Shown here: positions 9,437 to 17,125 of the stretch, in pieces
How positions within the stretch are numbered: position 1 is the first letter of the stretch
Layout of the letters: each line of letters starts with the position of its first letter
Assembly (NCBI GenBank): GCA_002840975.1
Contig: PHDN01000021.1
Span: 1-64,000 of the forward strand
DNA from: Bacteroidetes bacterium HGW-Bacteroidetes-16
GTDB lineage: Bacteria; Bacteroidota; Bacteroidia; Bacteroidales; F082
DNA length: 64,000 nucleotides
Direction of reading: 5' to 3'
Notes under the pieces: model-generated
What the model saw: only the letters and a program-made list of their open reading frames with translations
Database searches by the model: none
Told to the model about the DNA's origin: nothing
Position numbers and translations under genes: made by a program

Positions 9437-9982
9437 CTAGGGTTCGTTTTTAATTTGATATCTGGCAATGGTTCTACGGTATAATGCGTCAAAGTTCGAC
9501 AATACTTCCGGTAGTTTAAAGTCTCTTGAATCGTAAACTGGTAAATTGATTAATCCCTCCGAAGTTTCAATGGTATATCCGTATCCGCCGCCCGTTTTCA
9601 TTGCAACTACTCCATTTACCGGAACAGGTTTTGTGTAATTCAAGTCAATATTCAATAAACCAGAGGTCAGTATGAAATTGGTGATCGAATCATAGTCAGC
9701 AGGGTCAGGTGTTATATTGACTGGGGGTTTATTTAATTCGTCATACTTTTCAAGGCCATATTTATAGATGGTTTCCCTGGGTGGCAATACGGCCCGAAAG
9801 CAAATCTGCCCATTGGAAATTTCTGTTTCTATTCTTTCAGAGGGAGGTCGCATGGTGGTTTGCGAACCCACCACCCGGATAAAATGAATAGGATGTTTTG
9901 TTGAGTTCTGGCCATAACCTGAACTTACAACGACCAAAAAAAAGAATAAATAAATCTGGTAATGAAACATTAATTTAATCAT
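9437..9982 (-). CDS. exported protein of unknown function
   Basis: A 181-residue protein that I do not recognise. It has an N-terminal hydrophobic signal sequence (QIYLFFFLVVVSSGYGQ) with likely cleavage near residue 25; no lipobox cysteine is seen. The mature part is about 155 residues, mixed alpha/beta in composition, and contains NITPDPADYDSITNFI and a Gly-rich KTGGGYGYTIE turn. An alternative start at 9970 would shorten it by four residues. It lies between the ATPase and the beta-barrel gene of the TetR/LolA/ABC operon, so a periplasmic role in that system is likely by context only. The 63-base gap upstream is the widest in the operon and holds a palindromic repeat. Confidence 0.6.
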   Translation of the reverse strand: MIKLMFHYQIYLFFFLVVVSSGYGQNSTKHPIHFIRVVGSQTTMRPPSERIETEISNGQICFRAVLPPRETIYKYGLEKYDELNKPPVNITPDPADYDSITNFILTSGLLNIDLNYTKPVPVNGVVAMKTGGGYGYTIETSEGLINLPVYDSRDFKLPEVLSNFDALYRRTIARYQIKNEP

Positions 9983-10014
9983 GGCTTTATGTTCAACTTT
10001 TAACTTTTCACTTT

Positions 10015-10034
10015 CCTGCCTACCGGCAGGCAGG
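10015..10034 (-). repeat. 20-bp REP-like imperfect palindrome
   Basis: CCTGCCTACCGGCAGGCAGG reads the same on both strands except at two positions. It lies in the 63-base gap between the ATPase gene and the next operon gene. An 11-bp piece of its reverse complement (CTGCCTGCCGG) recurs at 32438-32448 in another intergenic gap, suggesting a dispersed repeat family. Confidence 0.6.
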
Positions 10035-10045
10035 TAACTCCCCTT

Positions 10046-10723
10046 CTAAAAATCACTCACCACTTTCCCGTCATCAATCGTCACAATCCTGCGTGCCTTG
10101 TCCATCACTCTTTTATCGTGGGTACTAAAGATAAACGTCATGTTTTCTGTTTTATTTAATTCCGACATCATGTTCAGCAGGTCTTCGGTAGAAGCGGAAT
10201 CCAGGTTGGCGGTAGGTTCATCGGCCAGGATAAACTTGGGTTTTGAAGCCAATGCACGTGCCACCGATACACGTTGCTGTTGCCCTCCCGACAATTCACC
10301 GGGGCGGTAGTTTTCTTTGCCTTCCAGGCCTGTTTTTTTAAGCAGTTCCATGGCAATTTGATGGCGTTCCTTTTTCGGAATACCCTGAAGTTCCATGATG
10401 AAAGCCACATTTTCGATGGCGGTCAGCACCGGAATCAGGTTATAGGATTGAAACACAAATCCGATGTGATGAAGCCTGAAATCAATCAGTTGTCTGGAGT
10501 TCAGGTCTTTGATGTTTTTACCGCCGATCAGAATGTCACCTTCGGTAGGGGTATCGAGGCCTCCCATCAAATTTAGAAAGGTGGTTTTTCCTGAACCGGA
10601 AGGCCCCACAATGGCGGTAAATTCACCTTCTTCTATACTGAGGCTGATACCGTTAACTGCTTTCACCGGCACCTTGGTATCGGTATAGGTTTTATGTAAG
10701 TTATTGATTTGAATGATACTCAT
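10046..10723 (-). CDS. ABC transporter ATP-binding protein (LolD/MacB type)
   Basis: A 225-residue ATPase of the LolD/FtsE/MacB branch. Walker A is GPSGSGKTTF near residues 39-48. The Q-loop is VFQSYNLIPVLTAIENV, the signature LSGGQQQR, Walker B FILADEPTANLD and the switch His is in FSTHDKRV. The family powers mechanotransmission complexes that move lipoproteins, peptides or other amphiphiles in the periplasm rather than importing solutes. It lies 13 bases after the second permease, so ATPase and permeases are one transporter. It should sit at the cytoplasmic face of the inner membrane. The substrate is unknown. Confidence 0.93.
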   Translation of the reverse strand: MSIIQINNLHKTYTDTKVPVKAVNGISLSIEEGEFTAIVGPSGSGKTTFLNLMGGLDTPTEGDILIGGKNIKDLNSRQLIDFRLHHIGFVFQSYNLIPVLTAIENVAFIMELQGIPKKERHQIAMELLKKTGLEGKENYRPGELSGGQQQRVSVARALASKPKFILADEPTANLDSASTEDLLNMMSELNKTENMTFIFSTHDKRVMDKARRIVTIDDGKVVSDF

Positions 10724-10736
10724 GGCTTTTTTTTTC

Positions 10737-11972
10737 TTAATTTAATTCCCTAATGGCGTCTACCGGGTTTAATTTTAATGCTTTTATGGAGGGCGAAATG
10801 CTTGATAACACAGCTGTGATGGCTACCAGAAGAAAGCTGGCGAGGTAAAATCCATCCGTTACTTTAAAATAAACTATCGAATCGTAACCAATATAACTCA
10901 TCCCGCTGCCCATCGATCCAAAGTCGAGGCCATAGTGAGCGTAATATTCAACAAGTCCATAGCTCATCAGCAATCCCACCATGCCTCCAACAATGGCCAG
11001 AAATAGCGTTTCCAGCATAATCATGGTAAAAATCTTGCCTCTGGTCATGCCAATGGCCATCAGCATGCCGATCTCACGTTTACGCTCCATAATGGCCATG
11101 GTCATGGTATTAATAATGGCAAAGGCCAGTGCGATCAGGATGATGATCAGGAACAAGTAGGAAAAAAAGGCAGTCATTTCAATCATCGATTTAAGTAAGG
11201 GCTCTAACTGTTCCCAGGTTCTTATGTCAATTAACTTGTTGTTGATCTGCTGTTTAAAAGATGAGGATAGTTTATCGAAAACCTGACCGGTTTGCTCATT
11301 GTCGAAAAGAGAAATAGCAACTTCGTGCACCTGCCCGGTGATGCCTGTCAACCTGCCCAGGTCGTTAATCCTGACGAAAATATGGGCTTCATCGTACAGG
11401 TTATTTGATGTCTGATACATCCCAACTACAATAAATGCTCCGTAGGTGATGGTTCCGGAACTGTCGGCAAGGGTTACGATCAGCTTGCTGTTGAGGTTGA
11501 GGTCAAGTTTGTCGGCGAGTTTTTTGCCCACGACAACCGGTATGCGTTGGTCATCGGTCAGGTAATTTCCTGAATACACCTTTTGATAAATGCCGGTCAC
11601 TTTCTTCTCTTGTTCCGGAACAACTCCAAAGATGAGCACGCTGGTAGCCGCCGTAGCTGTGCTGGCCATGGCCCCGCATATCAACCGTTTACTGGTGCCC
11701 TTTACTTCAGGCATCTGATTTGCAACTTCAATATACTGGTCAGGATTCGAGATGGTGTAGTTAATTTCGTTGTTTAACAAAAAATCCGGTTGGTGAAGTT
11801 GAATGTTCGACAATTCGTTGGCGATGGCGGTGTTTACACGTTGATCCACCATCCCTTCCATAAAACCATCGGAGCCAACGCCTCCCAGAATCCCCACCAT
11901 GACAGCGGCAATGATGATGAGGCTTCGGAGTTTATTGCGCCAGAGATTTCTCCAGGCTATTGATGCTATCAT
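10737..11972 (-). CDS. ABC transporter permease (FtsX/MacB type), copy 2
   Basis: A 411-residue permease. One N-terminal membrane helix (SLIIIAAVMVGILGGVG) is followed by a periplasmic domain of about 220 residues (MacB_PCD-like) and three C-terminal helices (FtsX domain). The conserved cytoplasmic segment between the first two of these reads MERKREIGMLMAIGMTRGKI. The protein ends with the family's ALKLNPVDAIRELN pattern. It is the second of two homologous permeases in tandem, separated by 11 bases, and presumably forms a LolCE-like heterodimer with the preceding one and the ATPase that follows. Confidence 0.9.
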   Translation of the reverse strand: MIASIAWRNLWRNKLRSLIIIAAVMVGILGGVGSDGFMEGMVDQRVNTAIANELSNIQLHQPDFLLNNEINYTISNPDQYIEVANQMPEVKGTSKRLICGAMASTATAATSVLIFGVVPEQEKKVTGIYQKVYSGNYLTDDQRIPVVVGKKLADKLDLNLNSKLIVTLADSSGTITYGAFIVVGMYQTSNNLYDEAHIFVRINDLGRLTGITGQVHEVAISLFDNEQTGQVFDKLSSSFKQQINNKLIDIRTWEQLEPLLKSMIEMTAFFSYLFLIIILIALAFAIINTMTMAIMERKREIGMLMAIGMTRGKIFTMIMLETLFLAIVGGMVGLLMSYGLVEYYAHYGLDFGSMGSGMSYIGYDSIVYFKVTDGFYLASFLLVAITAVLSSISPSIKALKLNPVDAIRELN

Positions 11973-11983
11973 ATTTTGATATT

Positions 11984-13204
11984 TTATTGCCTTAAGGCAT
12001 TGAGTACATTGAAACGCAACACATAAAAAATGGGATAAAGTGCTGATAACAAAGCCAGTGAAAGCACGATTAACGACTGGCTGAAAAAGATGGAGGGTGC
12101 GATTGAAAATGCCATCAATGGTTCCTGGTTAAAACTCTCATACATGGCGGCCATTTCTCCGGTCATTCGGATGGGATTTAAGTAGAAGTACATCAATGCG
12201 GGAGTGGTGAGTATTAATCCTGCGACCACACCGATAAGTGCGATGAAAATTGATTCAAAGATACTGGTGATCACCAGTTTGCCCTTTCGCATCCCGATGG
12301 AAATCATCACCGCAAACTGTCGCCGCCGTTCCACGGTCATCATTAATACGGTGCTGAATATGCCAAAAGCGACGATGATGTACAGAATCATCAGCATGAC
12401 CATCCCACTCAGGTTGTCGAGTTTAATACTTTGAAGCATGTCGCTTAACATTACTTTCCAACTAATGACTTCAAAGTGATCGCCGACAGATGTCTTTATC
12501 GTAGACAGCAATTGATCCTCTAGCCCGGGTTCACAATACACCGAGATACCGGTGAGCAATCCGGGTCGAAATGGAAAGATGAGTTTTTGCAATGTTTCCA
12601 GATCCATGTAAACGATCAGGTTGTTCATTTGGGGAGAGACATAATGAGCTATTCCCGTAACCGGATAGATTCCAACGGCTGTGGTGCCTTCATAACCCTG
12701 GCCCATGACCACCAGGCTGTCTCCAATGTTAATGTTCAGGTATTCAGCTATTTTATCACCAATAACAAGGCCCGCTTGTCCTTTTATAAGGTAAGAACCA
12801 CTGGTGATTTTGCCTGAAATTTTTACCTGGAGGTCTTCTGCTTCAGGATTGACACCTACCAGTTGAACTCCTTTTGTCTTGTCGCCATAAGAGGCCAGTA
12901 CAAAGGTTTCAAGGTGGGGCAGCATGTGTATAACTCCCGGCAAACTGCTGATCTTCTGCTCAAGTGCCGGGTTGGTAAAAAAGGCACGGTCGATGGTTTT
13001 GTTGTCCCAATATCCGGTATCGTGAACCTGCATATTACCTACTTCATTTACACCAGCCCTGATCATGGTTTCGTATGATCCAAATTGCATGGAGCGCATA
13101 AACAAGGCCAGAACCAAAGCCAATACCACGGATGTGGCTGTGATATAAGTTCTGCGTTTATTTTGCCACAGGTTTCTCCAGGCCATGATGAATAATATTT
13201 TCAT
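11984..13204 (-). CDS. ABC transporter permease (FtsX/MacB type), copy 1
   Basis: A 406-residue paralogue of the next permease with the same layout. It has an N-terminal helix (ITATSVVLALVLALFM), a large periplasmic domain and three C-terminal helices. VERRRQFAVMISIGMRKGKL is the equivalent cytoplasmic coupling segment, and the protein ends RFNVLNALRQ. The two permeases have clearly diverged, which fits a heterodimeric LolC/LolE-type arrangement. It is preceded by the LolA-like gene with a 39-base gap. Confidence 0.9.
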   Translation of the reverse strand: MKILFIMAWRNLWQNKRRTYITATSVVLALVLALFMRSMQFGSYETMIRAGVNEVGNMQVHDTGYWDNKTIDRAFFTNPALEQKISSLPGVIHMLPHLETFVLASYGDKTKGVQLVGVNPEAEDLQVKISGKITSGSYLIKGQAGLVIGDKIAEYLNINIGDSLVVMGQGYEGTTAVGIYPVTGIAHYVSPQMNNLIVYMDLETLQKLIFPFRPGLLTGISVYCEPGLEDQLLSTIKTSVGDHFEVISWKVMLSDMLQSIKLDNLSGMVMLMILYIIVAFGIFSTVLMMTVERRRQFAVMISIGMRKGKLVITSIFESIFIALIGVVAGLILTTPALMYFYLNPIRMTGEMAAMYESFNQEPLMAFSIAPSIFFSQSLIVLSLALLSALYPIFYVLRFNVLNALRQ

Positions 13205-13243
13205 AAGATCAGGTATTTGGTTAGAAACTGAATTTGGGATTCG

Positions 13244-14032
13244 CTAACGTGGTCTGACATTTTTGATGTTTTGAATGGAGAAGAAATTTTGATCGATAAA
13301 GGGAACATCAAACTCCTGATTTATGATATCCATGATGGTACTGTGTCCTTTTTTGTTCATGGGGATCATTTCCATGTGAGTCAGGATTTCACGGTCGCCC
13401 ATTTTCTTTGGATCAGAGGCGGTTTCTACTTTCACTACCTGTTTGTTGTCGTCGAGGTACTCTACTTTCAGGCCGAAAAACTTCTCCTTTGCAATCCACA
13501 TGTTGATTCCGCCCCAAACCACGGCTGCTTCGGGCAAGGGTTCCAGGTGAATGACATAACAATCGTATCCTTCGACGGTGTCGCTTTCAACGATGGTGTG
13601 GTGGTAATCGGTTACCAGCGTGTTTTGTTTCATCAGGTCGTTATTGGTAAAGTCAGAGCCCATCCACGACTGCATCATCATCGAAGGCGGAATCTTGATC
13701 ATCCGGTTAACCGAAGGCAGAAAATTCCACATGTCTTTGTCGGATTTTAAAAAAACCTGGCCTTTGTCTTCGGCGGGAGCCGTGATATAGGTAATGTAAT
13801 AATCCTGCCCCAGCGACCAGTTTTGCATGGTGATGGACCGTGTCCACGAAGGGCGAACAATGGTCATTGTCATTTCACTGAAACTGGACTTGCCTAAAAA
13901 CAAATCGTGCGATTTTTGCACAATATCTTTGGCCGACAGCTCTTGGGCCAAAAGCTGGTTTCCATGGCCGGTTATGCTGACTACAGCGAGGCTCAATATC
14001 AGGTACCACCTGTTGATAAATGGATTCTTCAT
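13244..14032 (-). CDS. LolA-like outer membrane lipoprotein-sorting protein
   Basis: A 262-residue exported protein with a signal peptide (cleavage expected after QLLAQ). The mature part begins ELSAKDIVQKSHDLFLGKSS and resembles the PF17131 LolA_like family, which includes MTMTIVRPSWTRSITMQNWS and DMWNFLPSVNRMIKIPPS and has the LolA/LolB half-barrel fold that carries acyl chains. Family members elsewhere occur beside RND/MMPL exporters or ABC transporters plus DUF1302-like barrels. Here it lies one base after the TetR gene and before two FtsX permeases, so it probably ferries a lipidic substrate across the periplasm for this transporter (inference). It is not the general LolA. Confidence 0.82.
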   Translation of the reverse strand: MKNPFINRWYLILSLAVVSITGHGNQLLAQELSAKDIVQKSHDLFLGKSSFSEMTMTIVRPSWTRSITMQNWSLGQDYYITYITAPAEDKGQVFLKSDKDMWNFLPSVNRMIKIPPSMMMQSWMGSDFTNNDLMKQNTLVTDYHHTIVESDTVEGYDCYVIHLEPLPEAAVVWGGINMWIAKEKFFGLKVEYLDDNKQVVKVETASDPKKMGDREILTHMEMIPMNKKGHSTIMDIINQEFDVPFIDQNFFSIQNIKNVRPR

Positions 14033-14033
14033 C

Positions 14034-14609
14034 TTATATAAATTTTTGAATGAGTATATTTTTGATGTCGGTTAATGGGAAATTCTCAGGATCCAGCATA
14101 TAGTTCAGGCTGATACCATCGAGAATGGCACCGAGCATGCGCGCGTGCGCCATGGGGTTGGCCACTCCCTGACTTTCGTAATAATCAGCCATCAACATCA
14201 CCACAGGCATCATGATGGCCATGAGTTGATCTTCGATGAGTTTCATTACCGCAGGTTGCATTACAATGGAAAAATAGAGCTTCCAGTATTGAAAGTCTGT
14301 TGTCAACACATCAAAGGTTGTATTTAAATAATGAATGAGTTGTTCTTTTGAGAGGGGTTGTCCGTGGGTTTCAGGAATCATCCTGGTGAATTCTTCAAAT
14401 CCTTCAGTAACAATGGCCACAATGAGCGCCTCTTTGTTGTCGAAATAATTGTAGATGAGTCCTTTGGATATGCCGGCTCTTTTGGCAATCATACTAATAG
14501 AAGTTGTTTCGATGCTATATTGCGCGAAAAGTTCCAACCCTGCCTGCATGATGGTAGCCTTGCGATGTTCTCTGATCTCATTATATTGTTGTTCGGTTCT
14601 GGGGGACAT
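14034..14609 (-). CDS. TetR family transcriptional regulator
   Basis: A 191-residue regulator. The N-terminal helix-turn-helix is canonical: ATIMQAGLELFAQYS, then SISMIAKRAGISKGLIYNYF near residues 38-57. The C-terminal helical domain (about 130 residues) should bind an unknown ligand. The ATG at 14609 is preferred over an upstream TTG at 14648 that lies inside the probable operator. It is the first gene of the operon and directly abuts the LolA-like gene. With the operator overlapping the promoter, it most likely represses its own operon, releasing on binding of a hydrophobic or toxic ligand (inference). Confidence 0.93.
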   Translation of the reverse strand: MSPRTEQQYNEIREHRKATIMQAGLELFAQYSIETTSISMIAKRAGISKGLIYNYFDNKEALIVAIVTEGFEEFTRMIPETHGQPLSKEQLIHYLNTTFDVLTTDFQYWKLYFSIVMQPAVMKLIEDQLMAIMMPVVMLMADYYESQGVANPMAHARMLGAILDGISLNYMLDPENFPLTDIKNILIQKFI

Positions 14610-14632
14610 TTTTTGTTGTAATGATTTTATGA

Positions 14633-14648
14633 TTGAACGGTCGGTCAA
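14633..14648 (-). promoter_or_regulatory. probable TetR operator
   Basis: TTGACCGACCGTTCAA (minus strand) is an imperfect 16-bp palindrome with 12 of 16 positions symmetric, in the style of TetR-family sites. It begins at the last three bases of the -7 box and lies 23 bases before the TetR start codon. Confidence 0.55.
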
Positions 14649-14676
14649 AAATACGACAAGTATTTATTTTGTCAAG
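14646..14676 (-). promoter_or_regulatory. promoter of the TetR/LolA/ABC operon
   Basis: On the minus strand CTTG (14673-14676) is followed by 19 bases and TATTTTTG (14646-14653). This is a close match to the Bacteroidota -33/-7 consensus with ideal spacing. The downstream edge overlaps the palindromic operator. Confidence 0.7.
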
Positions 14677-14980
14677 TGTTTTTTGGAAAAAAGAATTCAA
14701 TATTTTTAATTGTAACATTTCAAAAATCCGATGATCAGCTGTTACAATCTCAATTCAAAAAAAATTACAAGCAGTCTCTCTTAACAGATTTTCGTTTTAA
14801 AAAAACAAAGAAAATTCCTGAATTTCTCAAAATGGTCATTGACATCAGTCTTCAAATCCATTACATTTGGTAGGCTTTTTCGGCGTGATATTTGAACAGA
14901 CTCTTTTAAATTACGCTGAATAAGCTCTGTTAGAATAACTATTTTTTTTTAAACCTGAAAACCACTAATTTATTTGAGAT
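14677..14980. other. intergenic, AT-rich, no gene seen
   Basis: About 300 bases between the divergently read TetR and amidase genes. They are A/T-rich with several poly-A tracts. I see no gene, hairpin or good plus-strand promoter for the amidase. Confidence 0.5.
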
Positions 14981-15793
14981 ATGCAAATCGATCCTAAGCA
15001 CCACCTGACAGGAAATGAGGTCATTCAGAAAGCTTGTCCGAAAAATACACAGAAATTTGAAGCCGGACTGCCCGACACCATTGTGATTCACTTCACCGCC
15101 GGACGAAGTGCCGAGTCGTCGGCCAACTACCTGAGTAGCGACGTAAAAGCCTCGGCCCACCTGGTGATTGGGAGAGCGGGCGAAATTTATCAACTGGTAG
15201 CCTTCGACACCATTGCCTGGCATGCCGGTGAAAGTCAGTATGGCGGGCGCACCGGATTAAACAAGTATTCTATCGGCATCGAACTCGACAATGCCGGCGA
15301 GCTCAAGCGGGTGGGGACGGAGTATCAGGCCTGGTTTGGCGCGCGGTATCAGCCCACGGATGTGCTCTATGCCCGTCACCGCAACGAAACCACCCGTTCG
15401 TACTGGCAGACTTATACACAGGAGCAGATTGATGTGTGCGAACAGGTTTGTCAGCTGCTTATTGAAAAATACGGCATCAAGACCATTGTGGGGCATGAGG
15501 AAATTGCCCCGACCCGCAAGCGCGATCCGGGACCGGCATTCCCTTTGGATAAATTCAGACAAAACCTGCTGTCTCAAAACCGCACAGACGAGCCCGATGA
15601 AACAGGCAAAGAGGCTGTGGTTACCGGAAATCAATTGAATATCCGCGCCGGTGCCGGGGTTGATTTCCCCACCATTGCACCCCCGTTGGCAATTGGAATC
15701 CCGGTAAAAGTGCTTGAAGAAAAGGAAGGCTGGGTGAAGGTAGAAACCAAAATTACGGGCTGGGTGAGCAAGGCTTTTCTGAAATTTGAGTGA
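14981..15793 (+). CDS. N-acetylmuramoyl-L-alanine amidase (Amidase_2) with SH3 domain
   Basis: A 270-residue zinc amidase of the AmpD/T7-lysozyme type that cuts the bond between muramic acid and L-alanine in peptidoglycan. Zinc ligands are H37 (DTIVIHFTAG), H172 and D182 (GHEEIAPTRKRDPGPAF); the 10-residue spacing equals that of AmpD. A bacterial SH3 domain covers residues 213-269 (NQLNIRAGAGVDFPTIAPPL). There is no signal peptide, so it is cytoplasmic or released by lysis. It could serve in muropeptide recycling or be phage-derived. By eye the gene is clearly richer in G+C than its AT-rich flanks (37 of 60 bases in 15061-15120), which suggests transfer. Confidence 0.9.
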   Translation: MQIDPKHHLTGNEVIQKACPKNTQKFEAGLPDTIVIHFTAGRSAESSANYLSSDVKASAHLVIGRAGEIYQLVAFDTIAWHAGESQYGGRTGLNKYSIGIELDNAGELKRVGTEYQAWFGARYQPTDVLYARHRNETTRSYWQTYTQEQIDVCEQVCQLLIEKYGIKTIVGHEEIAPTRKRDPGPAFPLDKFRQNLLSQNRTDEPDETGKEAVVTGNQLNIRAGAGVDFPTIAPPLAIGIPVKVLEEKEGWVKVETKITGWVSKAFLKFE

Positions 15794-15930
15794 GGGTGGG
15801 GGTTTTTGGTTCCTTCGATAATAGATACTTTGTTTTCTATACAAAATCATTTAAGTGGCAGATTACGAAATAAATGTTGGTTAATGGTGCACGCAAGTTC
15901 AAGAGAAGTAGTTGAAACTCTAACCATAAA

Positions 15931-15958
15931 AAAAAGCTACCTGAAGAGGTAGCTTTTT
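15931..15958. terminator. bidirectional terminator between converging genes
   Basis: A perfect 12-bp inverted repeat, AAAAAGCTACCT/AGGTAGCTTTTT, with a four-base loop. It lies between the amidase (plus) and the exported-protein gene (minus) and has T tracts in both directions, the longer on the minus strand. Confidence 0.85.
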
Positions 15959-15986
15959 GTGAAAGATATGTGGATGCATTATTTTA

Positions 15987-16745
15987 TTAAAGCCCCCTTT
16001 TGATACGCAACAAAGTAAACACTGCGATGGCGATAACGCCGAAGATAATCGCCCAGTTTGAAACAGGAACCGGATTACTTTGGCAGCTAATCTTACCAGC
16101 ATCAGCAGGATCTACGGTAATATTGAATGCCACATCACATTGTGATACACCGGCAGTATTGGTAAAAACAACTTCAAAAAAACCCGGATTTACGGTAACG
16201 CTAAAAGGTTGAGATAATGAAGATCCAAGATCTCCAAGATAATTAGCTGATTGGTTCAGAGGGTCATAGGGTGCCGGATTTAACCCATCGGCACTTTGGT
16301 ATACCAAACCATGCCCATTTGTCGAACATGGGGAAGACCCGCCATCAAGAGTAACGTTGATGGTAATGCATACCGGATCAGGACTAATATTAGAAAACTG
16401 TATGGCATGATATCCATATTGAGTCCCTATATTAAAAATTCCAGGATATACTTTAAATGGACAGGTGGAAGCTATGGCGTCTCGAAATATCCTACCAAAT
16501 TGAAGCCCTACTCTTTCGGGAGATCCGGGATCAGGAGAAGCCACTCCTAACACAATTGAAATATCCTGAGATAAATCATTACAGTTGGTTGGTGTAAAAT
16601 CTCTGGAGGAAGGTGGAGTAACCTCAGTAAGGTATGGAGCTAGTTCAGCACCTGGAAGGTCATTGACAGGATAAGTTTCCTGCGCATTGGCAATATTTAC
16701 TATTGCCAAAAAGGGTAGTAATAAACCAAATAGTAATTTTTTCAT
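15987..16745 (-). CDS. exported protein with C-terminal sorting-like signal
   Basis: A 252-residue protein of unknown function. It has a signal peptide (MKKLLFGLLLPFLAIVNIAN, cleavage after AQ). The mature part contains about eight cysteines and beta-rich segments (VCITINVTLDGG, EVVFTNTAGVSQCDVAFNIT). At the C terminus PVPVSNWAII is followed by a hydrophobic helix and a basic end (RIKRGL). This tripartite motif-helix-basic layout is that of CTERM sorting signals, closest to IPTL-CTERM with its P-x-x-S-x-W core. No T9SS tail is present. It is therefore probably anchored or processed at the envelope by a transpeptidase-like enzyme not seen here (inference). ATG 16745 is preferred to an upstream TTG. 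Confidence 0.7.
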   Translation of the reverse strand: MKKLLFGLLLPFLAIVNIANAQETYPVNDLPGAELAPYLTEVTPPSSRDFTPTNCNDLSQDISIVLGVASPDPGSPERVGLQFGRIFRDAIASTCPFKVYPGIFNIGTQYGYHAIQFSNISPDPVCITINVTLDGGSSPCSTNGHGLVYQSADGLNPAPYDPLNQSANYLGDLGSSLSQPFSVTVNPGFFEVVFTNTAGVSQCDVAFNITVDPADAGKISCQSNPVPVSNWAIIFGVIAIAVFTLLRIKRGL

Positions 16746-17125
16746 ATGTGTGTGATTGTTAAAATTTGAGGCTAAAATAGTGTCTAAAGATGCTGAATGC
16801 AAATACTTGTTGTACGTTTAAACTCTAAACGTACAAATACATGCATAACATTTTGATATTGAGATACTAAAAATTTGTAGTTTTAAGTCATTCCTGTGCT
16901 TTAGAACTACAAACGGTTGTTTTAATGGCTTTTTATATATCCGAAAAGTGGTTGTTTCCCAGCATTAATGATAGCTCATTTTATCATTGTATTGATAAAT
17001 TTATCCGGCTCATCATGGAGAACCAGGTTGGAAACTGGTTCCTGCTTATCCCATGGTATGATCCGGCTATGCTCATTATCGGAACAGACTTGAGCATAGC
17101 CGGAATCTGGTCAGATAAAACGATT
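16746..17125. other. intergenic region with inverted repeats
   Basis: About 380 bases without a convincing gene. A 70-codon frame at 16925-17137 has no recognisable features and overlaps the cytochrome gene's end. The region contains two inverted repeats, at 17021-17040 (AACCAG/CTGGTT) and 17063-17103. Confidence 0.5.
17063..17103. repeat. 13-bp perfect inverted repeat
   Basis: CCGGCTATGCTCA and its exact reverse complement are separated by 15 bases. There is no T tract, so it is not a standard terminator. It could be part of an RNA structure, a protein-binding site or a degenerate mobile element end. Confidence 0.7.

Noticed and set aside
14610-14648. TetR translation from the upstream TTG at 14648
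   Set aside because: That codon lies inside the palindromic operator next to the -7 box, so it would precede or coincide with the transcription start.
17063-17103. Inverted repeat as a terminator of the diheme cytochrome gene
   Set aside because: No T tract follows on either strand and the loop is long.
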